DNA of 64,000 nt from NCBI GenBank assembly GCA_963754845.1, contig CAVWHE010000001.1, positions 248,001 to 312,000 of the forward strand, in the 5' to 3' direction. The translations under genes and the position numbers were made by a program. This DNA comes from JAKASV01 sp963754845. GTDB taxonomy: Bacteria; Babelota; Babeliae; Babelales; Vermiphilaceae. Positions 58,914 through 64,000 of this stretch are shown here, in pieces. The notes below the pieces were generated by a model. It searched no databases. It was given only the letters and a program-made list of their open reading frames with translations, and was not told the origin of the DNA. The number at the start of each line of letters is the position of its first letter. The stretch's first letter is position 1.

Positions 58914-61900
58914 CTAGAGATTCCCCTCTGTGTGTATTTGCTGCATAAAATTTTCCTTGAATTGTCGTCGTTTAGCATCCTTTTCTTGGTCGTTTCCACT
59001 GAAAAATTTCATGTATTCTGCTGCCACAACCTCTGCGATTGTCTCATAGATCTTGAAGAACTTGGCGCGTGCTGGTTCATAGCGGGGTGGAAAAATTTGC
59101 TTTTCCGAGGTTGATATTTCCTTGTAAATTCCGGTGGCTATTGATGGTATGGCTACCCTTGTGTGCAGGGTATCGTAGAGAGGTTCCAGGAGTGCGAACA
59201 CTCGCGCGTTGACCCCGAATTTATCGTCGGCTGTATATGGTTCATACACAAGCCAGAGTCCCTGGTAGACAGTCCTTGGCCAATAATTTCGGGCAAGATT
59301 ATGCTCGATGCTCTTGATGTACTCACGTAGGGGCTCCTCAACGCCTAGCTCAACGCCCGCGCGAATAATCGAAGGTATAAAGACGATGGTGTCCGGGGTT
59401 ATGGAGACTGGCTCGGGAAGATTTTGCGTGAACTTTACGTACTTTTTTAACACTTCTGCATTAAAGGTTGGCAGTCGAGGGGGCTTCTTGCTTGCTACAA
59501 ATACGGTGTGCATAACATCATTCCAAGCTCCTGTATCTTGTAGTTTGTCAAGCGCAAAAAGTACGTGGGAAGTTAGGTCATTGAGGAGTCTAGCTGCACC
59601 AGCGGTTGCAGTAGGTCCTGCACCTGAAAGCGCCTGACAAGCTACGGCCATTAATCCCGGTTTTTTTGAGGCGCAAAAATCTATGAGCGCCCCTAAATGA
59701 TGTTCGATACTTTTCAGTAGGTCTTCCTGCATAGCCTGGCCATGACCTTGATACTGTTGTGTAGATGTATATGCATAAGGCATCGCGTTGGCAACCTTGA
59801 GTGCGGCTACAAGGGTGTAGTAGGCTCTTGTCTCGCGCATTTCTTGCACGAGACTTCCATTCATGAGACTCGCTATCATGTCAGAAAAATGGTGTTCCAA
59901 AGCCTCGTAAAATACGCGTATGTGCTCGCGCTCTTGAGCATTTTCAATGTTCCTTGAAAGGAGGTGTGTGACCGCGTCTTCGAGCGTATCTCCGCTGATG
60001 AGAACTTCCGAGAGCTTCCCAATATGGTTCTTCAGAGCATCAAAGATGCGCAGGTCTTGGGGGGGGAAAAGGTCGAGAAAGACGTCATAGATTTCGTATT
60101 TTTCCTGTATCGATTCTAGGAGCATAGAAAGACACTTGAGTGCATCGTTGGAGATTTTGGGCAATGTTCTGAACATGCGGTAAAATTCCGCCTTATTCGT
60201 GCTCGACAACTTCCTATTGAATTCATCGCTGCCATTTTTTAAAACGCTGGTTATAACGGTGCTGATGGCATCTGCGTGGATTTTTTGGACAAGGGAGGAA
60301 ACCGGACCACTTCCCTCGATTCCCCGACCGTGGCCAATGCTTCGGATCAGCGCGAGGAGCGGTTCGGCTTGCCCCATACCCTGAAATTTTTCTTGTATGT
60401 GTTTGGTCAGTGTTTCAAGTAAACTAAGAGTAAAAGATGTTGCACGTGGTGTTAACTTGCCAGCTTCGATAGCATCAGCGAGTGCGCTACGTTTGAAAAT
60501 CGTACCGCAGAATTCATTGACAGCTCCCACATCCACGGGAAGATCTCCGATAATGGAAGAAACTATCCTGAGCGCTCTTTTGTCATCTCCCACACAATCG
60601 CTTGAAAGGGCATAGTGTGCCGCGGCAGCTGCCAGAGACGCCTTTTCTTGTGCCGATTGCGCCGGCAAAAGGAATAAAAAACTCTCAAGGTTCGTTGCTA
60701 TACCCCTGTCCACAAGTTTGCCGGCGAGTTTAAAAATTCCTGGCCATGATGGTGAAAATGATGCATACGCAACCATGAGAGGCATAACATTGCATGCGTT
60801 GATCGTTGTGGTTGCTGCGTTACCTGTCACGTTGGCACTACGGAGTTCCAGCGCTCTGCCGTAGTTTACAAGGTACTCTGCAGATGTTGCTGGGTTGGGG
60901 TATCTGAGCGTAGTGTGGCCTTCTGAAATATACCAACTCAAGAGGTTTTCTCTGCCGCCTTTCGTTAGCACAAGTTCGAGTTCACCATTCCTGGCAACCT
61001 CGTCTTTCATTATCAGAATCTCTACCCCACAATCGCGCAGGGTTTGAATTAGATCTTGAAACGACGTCGTCCGCGTGCGTGGCAACAATTTTTTTATAAC
61101 AGCCAGTATGTTAGGAACTTCGCTTCGTATGTTGCACTTGAACTCTTCAACCCCGTAAACAATGCCATCGAGGTCCGAGACAACGTCGGCCCAGGCATTA
61201 CGAGCTTCGGCAGATGTGCATGTCTCTGCGTTACTGTATTTTTCTTCATAAAACTTGAGCAGCGGCTCGGTTGCGCCGAAGCTTCTGAGGAGCTGCGTGT
61301 CAAACGTACGTTTATCGGGATCGTAGATGATGGCATTGATGAATTTTCGCAGGGCCGTTTCAACGCAGTCTGAGAAGGGGAACCGGACGGTTTTACCCCC
61401 TGCCGTGCACGTGTGTACAGCCGTGCCAAAATCAAAATCGGGCGGCAAGTTATTATGTGGGTAAAGGTCGTATCCGTAACGTGCCAGGACGTAATCGGCA
61501 AGTCTTAGTTGGTCAATCTTGCCTAGATCGAGCTTTTCGAGAGCCAGGTAGTCCGAACGACTATATCGCATACTCTGCGTTGGATCGCCTTCAACTATGG
61601 CAACGTCGCGAGGATTCGCGTTTACCGCCTCCGCCAAGCCTTCCAGGTACGCACCGCAATCCTGCCGGCTTGAAAAATTACCCCATAACCATCCTAGAAG
61701 GGTGCTGACAACTGTTGTTCGTGGGTAGAGGCCATGCTGTTCCTCGTCGACGGCATCGGCAATAATTTCAGAAAGATTGTGAGCGCTTTTTTGAAGCGGT
61801 TTATAGTGGACGCCAATGGCGCCTTGATTTTTTGCGTCCCTGAGACGTTTGAGTTCCCCGGCGTCTCGCACTACGCGGTCATCGTAACTCTTGAGCGTAC

Positions 61901-62714
61901 TATACACGGCATGAGATGCCTCATCGAAGTTCAGCAGCCGTTCAAGGGCACTCCACCAGCTTTTTTTGTCTGCCAGCCCAACGCTCTCGGACGGTTCGTT
62001 CCCGCGCGTTTGCACTGATTCTCTGACCTTCTCGAGCATTGCGATGGCGTCAGCTCTACCCGGGGCATTAGATGCCCAGCGCAACACAAGCTCGTATAAC
62101 CTCTCGAGTGCCTGATTACGAAATCCTTTGTTGCGCATAACTGTTTCGGCCATGCCGTGTAATATCTCATCGTTGATGTTTTTCTCAGCGTCTCGCATGC
62201 GCTCATCGATACACTTTTTAATGGAGACGATGAGGCGATCTTTGGCTTCAGTTACGCGTTCTGCCCCACCACCCGCCGTTCCGGCAACCGGTACTCCCGA
62301 TGACGAACCGGCGCTGCCGACAGAGTGCCCGGCGGGCATCGTACTACTTCCCCCTTCATACACCGCGATTGCTCCGATAATACGGCCAAGGTCGCGCGCC
62401 GTTAAATAATGGGCGATTTTTGCGTACGAATTCGTTGTTCTAAAATTTCCTCCGACACCGCGCGAGAAGAACTCGTGCACGAGTTTAACAAGCGCATGCT
62501 CTTGTTGGCCGTATGTATAAAGATTGGTGATGAAGTTGCCTTTTTCGTACAACGCTCCTACTGCCGGGTCATAACACTCGTAGCCTGGGCGCATGGTGAT
62601 GCCTTTGAGCTCAACGATCGGTATTTCGGCGCCAAGGATGAAGTGTGCGAGAACTGCGATAGCAACAACAGTTACTCTTACGACATGGGCGCACGTGTCA
62701 GCAATTTTGGCCAT
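58914..62714 (-). CDS. Giant exported protein, unknown family
   Basis: The 1266-residue protein has a signal peptide (HVVRVTVVAIAVLAHFILGAE) and a mostly helical mature part with leucine-rich amphipathic stretches (for example LVERLYELVLRW-like and LLNDLTSHVLFALDKLQD). A Gly/Ser/Ala-rich spacer (AGHSVGSAGSSSG) lies near residue 150. No conserved catalytic or repeat motif was recognised; helical solenoid or effector scaffolding are possible. ATG 62714 follows GAAGGAGAAAACA. A candidate promoter is at 62804-62833. It precedes ruvB on the other side of a 239-base region with the third 28-bp repeat. Confidence 0.65.
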   Translation of the reverse strand: MAKIADTCAHVVRVTVVAIAVLAHFILGAEIPIVELKGITMRPGYECYDPAVGALYEKGNFITNLYTYGQQEHALVKLVHEFFSRGVGGNFRTTNSYAKIAHYLTARDLGRIIGAIAVYEGGSSTMPAGHSVGSAGSSSGVPVAGTAGGGAERVTEAKDRLIVSIKKCIDERMRDAEKNINDEILHGMAETVMRNKGFRNQALERLYELVLRWASNAPGRADAIAMLEKVRESVQTRGNEPSESVGLADKKSWWSALERLLNFDEASHAVYSTLKSYDDRVVRDAGELKRLRDAKNQGAIGVHYKPLQKSAHNLSEIIADAVDEEQHGLYPRTTVVSTLLGWLWGNFSSRQDCGAYLEGLAEAVNANPRDVAIVEGDPTQSMRYSRSDYLALEKLDLGKIDQLRLADYVLARYGYDLYPHNNLPPDFDFGTAVHTCTAGGKTVRFPFSDCVETALRKFINAIIYDPDKRTFDTQLLRSFGATEPLLKFYEEKYSNAETCTSAEARNAWADVVSDLDGIVYGVEEFKCNIRSEVPNILAVIKKLLPRTRTTSFQDLIQTLRDCGVEILIMKDEVARNGELELVLTKGGRENLLSWYISEGHTTLRYPNPATSAEYLVNYGRALELRSANVTGNAATTTINACNVMPLMVAYASFSPSWPGIFKLAGKLVDRGIATNLESFLFLLPAQSAQEKASLAAAAAHYALSSDCVGDDKRALRIVSSIIGDLPVDVGAVNEFCGTIFKRSALADAIEAGKLTPRATSFTLSLLETLTKHIQEKFQGMGQAEPLLALIRSIGHGRGIEGSGPVSSLVQKIHADAISTVITSVLKNGSDEFNRKLSSTNKAEFYRMFRTLPKISNDALKCLSMLLESIQEKYEIYDVFLDLFPPQDLRIFDALKNHIGKLSEVLISGDTLEDAVTHLLSRNIENAQEREHIRVFYEALEHHFSDMIASLMNGSLVQEMRETRAYYTLVAALKVANAMPYAYTSTQQYQGHGQAMQEDLLKSIEHHLGALIDFCASKKPGLMAVACQALSGAGPTATAGAARLLNDLTSHVLFALDKLQDTGAWNDVMHTVFVASKKPPRLPTFNAEVLKKYVKFTQNLPEPVSITPDTIVFIPSIIRAGVELGVEEPLREYIKSIEHNLARNYWPRTVYQGLWLVYEPYTADDKFGVNARVFALLEPLYDTLHTRVAIPSIATGIYKEISTSEKQIFPPRYEPARAKFFKIYETIAEVVAAEYMKFFSGNDQEKDAKRRQFKENFMQQIHTEGNL

Positions 62715-62803
62715 TGTTTTCTCCTTCACTTTCCGTCGCAAAGAACGCTCCCGTAACAGCGCGTGCCGACCTGCCATACGCACATCCGCACCACATACCG
62801 TAT

Positions 62804-62833
62804 AGAATACAGAAAATGAATTTAAAATAACAA
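62804..62833 (-). promoter_or_regulatory. Candidate promoter of the 1266-residue protein gene
   Basis: On the minus strand TTGTTA (62828-62833) and TATTCT (62804-62809) are 18 bases apart, about 90 bases before ATG 62714, in an AT-rich stretch. Confidence 0.4.
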
Positions 62834-62912
62834 GGATTAACTTTAATTTCTTTAATTTTTAATGCCAATAAGAATTAAGAGAAGTTCAATAAACTAGATC
62901 CATGTAGAGACC

Positions 62913-62940
62913 CATGCGACCCGACGAAAGTTCTGTCTCG
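62913..62940. repeat. Dispersed ~28-bp repeat, copy 3
   Basis: catgcgacccgacgaaagttctgtctcg, between the ruvB stop (14 bases away) and the 1266-residue protein gene. Same family as 44035-44063 and 58810-58837. Confidence 0.5.
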
Positions 62941-62953
62941 ATGCAAGGACGCA

Positions 62954-64000
62954 TCAAAGGGGTATGGATTTTTGGCCGAAAAACGCTCTTTTTAACTTTG
63001 CCAGCGCGCTTCGGGTTATTTGTCTGCCTCGTGGTGTTTTTTCGATGTAGCCCATGCGGATGAGATAGGGTTCATAAACGGTTTCGATGGTGTCCTTGTC
63101 CTCGCCGACGAGCGACGCAAGTGTTTCAAGGCCAACAGGCCCACCGTCGCTATGTTCAACAAGCTTTGTCAGGATGAGATTATCGATGCGCGTGAGCCCG
63201 ACTTCATCAATGCCCAGGAACGTGAGAGCGCGCCGTGCAAGCTCACCATCGATGGTGTCGATTTCTTGCACTTGAGCAAAATCACGCACTCTCCGCAGAA
63301 GTTTTTTGGCTACACGCGGCGTTCCGCGTGAGCACGTTCCTAGTATCTTGGCCGCTTCTTCGGAAATATCGATTTTTAAGAAACGAGCGCTTTGGACAAC
63401 AATATCGCTGAGCTCTTCGGCAGTGTAAAAGTCGAGCCTTTCGCTTATACCAAAGCGGCTGCGCAGGGGCGCTGAAATAGAGCCACTTTTAGTCGTTGCA
63501 CCGATGAGGGTAAAGGGGCTGAGGGGAAGATTGACCGATTTGGCGCCGGCTCCCTGGCCAATGATAACATCGACGCGAAAGTGCTCCATCGCGTTGTAAA
63601 GAATTTCTTCTATGTGCGTCGGCATGCGGTGAATTTCATCAATGAAGAGAATGTCACGCAGTCCGAGGTTGGTAAGAATGGCAACGAGATCGCCCGCGCG
63701 CTCGATCGTCGGACCGCTGCAAATCCTTATAGCAACATCCATAACGCTTGCCATGATTTGTGCGAGTGTTGTTTTGCCGAGCCCCGGCGGGCCAAATAAA
63801 AGCATGTGATCAAGCGGCTCATTACGCATACGGGCAGCCTGCGTATACACCGCAAGCTTGCTCTTGAGTTCGGCTTGTCCGAGGTAATCCTCGAACTTTT
63901 TGGGGCAAAAATCATACGATTGCTCTTCAGGTGCATCACGCAATGTTATGATATGCGTAATTTCCGTATCAGAGTTGTTGTCTCGCGGGTCTTTCTTCAT
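62954..64000 (-). CDS. ruvB: Holliday junction branch migration ATPase RuvB
   Basis: RuvB is a hexameric AAA+ motor that pulls DNA through the RuvA-bound Holliday junction. Seen: the YLGQAELKSKL N-terminus, GPPGLGKTTLAQ (Walker A, residues ~70-81), ILFIDEIHRM (Walker B), IGATTKSGSISAPLRSRFG (sensor 1 and Arg finger region), GTPRVAKKLLRRVRDF and the C-terminal winged helix (EPYLIRMGYIEKTPRGR). The length of 348 residues is normal. The ATG sits at the last bases of the window (63998-64000), so a longer start cannot be excluded. ruvA is not seen. Confidence 0.95.
   Translation of the reverse strand: MKKDPRDNNSDTEITHIITLRDAPEEQSYDFCPKKFEDYLGQAELKSKLAVYTQAARMRNEPLDHMLLFGPPGLGKTTLAQIMASVMDVAIRICSGPTIERAGDLVAILTNLGLRDILFIDEIHRMPTHIEEILYNAMEHFRVDVIIGQGAGAKSVNLPLSPFTLIGATTKSGSISAPLRSRFGISERLDFYTAEELSDIVVQSARFLKIDISEEAAKILGTCSRGTPRVAKKLLRRVRDFAQVQEIDTIDGELARRALTFLGIDEVGLTRIDNLILTKLVEHSDGGPVGLETLASLVGEDKDTIETVYEPYLIRMGYIEKTPRGRQITRSALAKLKRAFFGQKSIPL

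Noticed and set aside
58914..62714. HEAT or ARM repeat protein
   Set aside because: Helical stretches exist but I could not align a regular repeat by eye.

Overview
The window looks like part of the chromosome of a Gram-negative, host-dependent bacterium. A TLC-family nucleotide (ATP/ADP) transporter at 44147-45496, exported ankyrin repeats, many large exported proteins of no known family, decaying genes and an archaeal-like valyl-tRNA synthetase all suggest an obligate intracellular lifestyle. MurJ, PBP2, LolD and predicted outer-membrane barrels show that the cell still makes peptidoglycan and an outer membrane. Candidatus Dependentiae (TM6) is my best guess. Chlamydiae-like or Rickettsiales-like lineages are alternatives. 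No rRNA, tRNA or CRISPR array was recognised.

Housekeeping blocks are compact. At the left edge lie the trpS end, rpmH-rnpA-yidD (+) and tyrS-truB-trmH (-, with 4-nt overlaps). Then come mgtE, an rluA-family pseudouridine synthase, grpE, ssb, thrS-xer-PBP2 (-), gpmI, metG, and valS-ybeY-lolD-murJ-sufU-nurA (-, one apparent operon). The right side has the TLC transporter, comM-acpS, uvrD/pcrA and ruvB at the right edge.

Between these blocks sits accessory material dominated by signal-peptide proteins: two exostosin-like glycosyltransferases, a WD40-like protein, a PafA-type phosphatase, a macrodomain-like protein, a Cys/Arg-rich glycine-zipper protein and a 1266-residue protein. The most striking element is a two-gene module, present twice (16223-20537 and 54547-58653). 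It pairs a predicted outer-membrane beta-barrel with a homologous ~1000-residue exported beta-propeller-like protein, and the gene order is reversed between the two copies.

Three IS30-family remnants (5288, 51824, 54115) lie beside or inside exported-protein genes. One has split a WD40-like gene, one has cut a gene down to its signal peptide, and one appears to supply the start of the second exostosin gene. Other decayed loci are a frameshifted ankyrin gene, a nonsense-mutated paralogue at 36680-37051, and an S2P-like membrane protein that has lost its HExxH zinc motif. Dispersed intergenic repeats (three copies of a ~28-bp sequence, two of a 30-bp sequence, and a 22-bp direct repeat around a 16-bp inverted repeat) remain unexplained.
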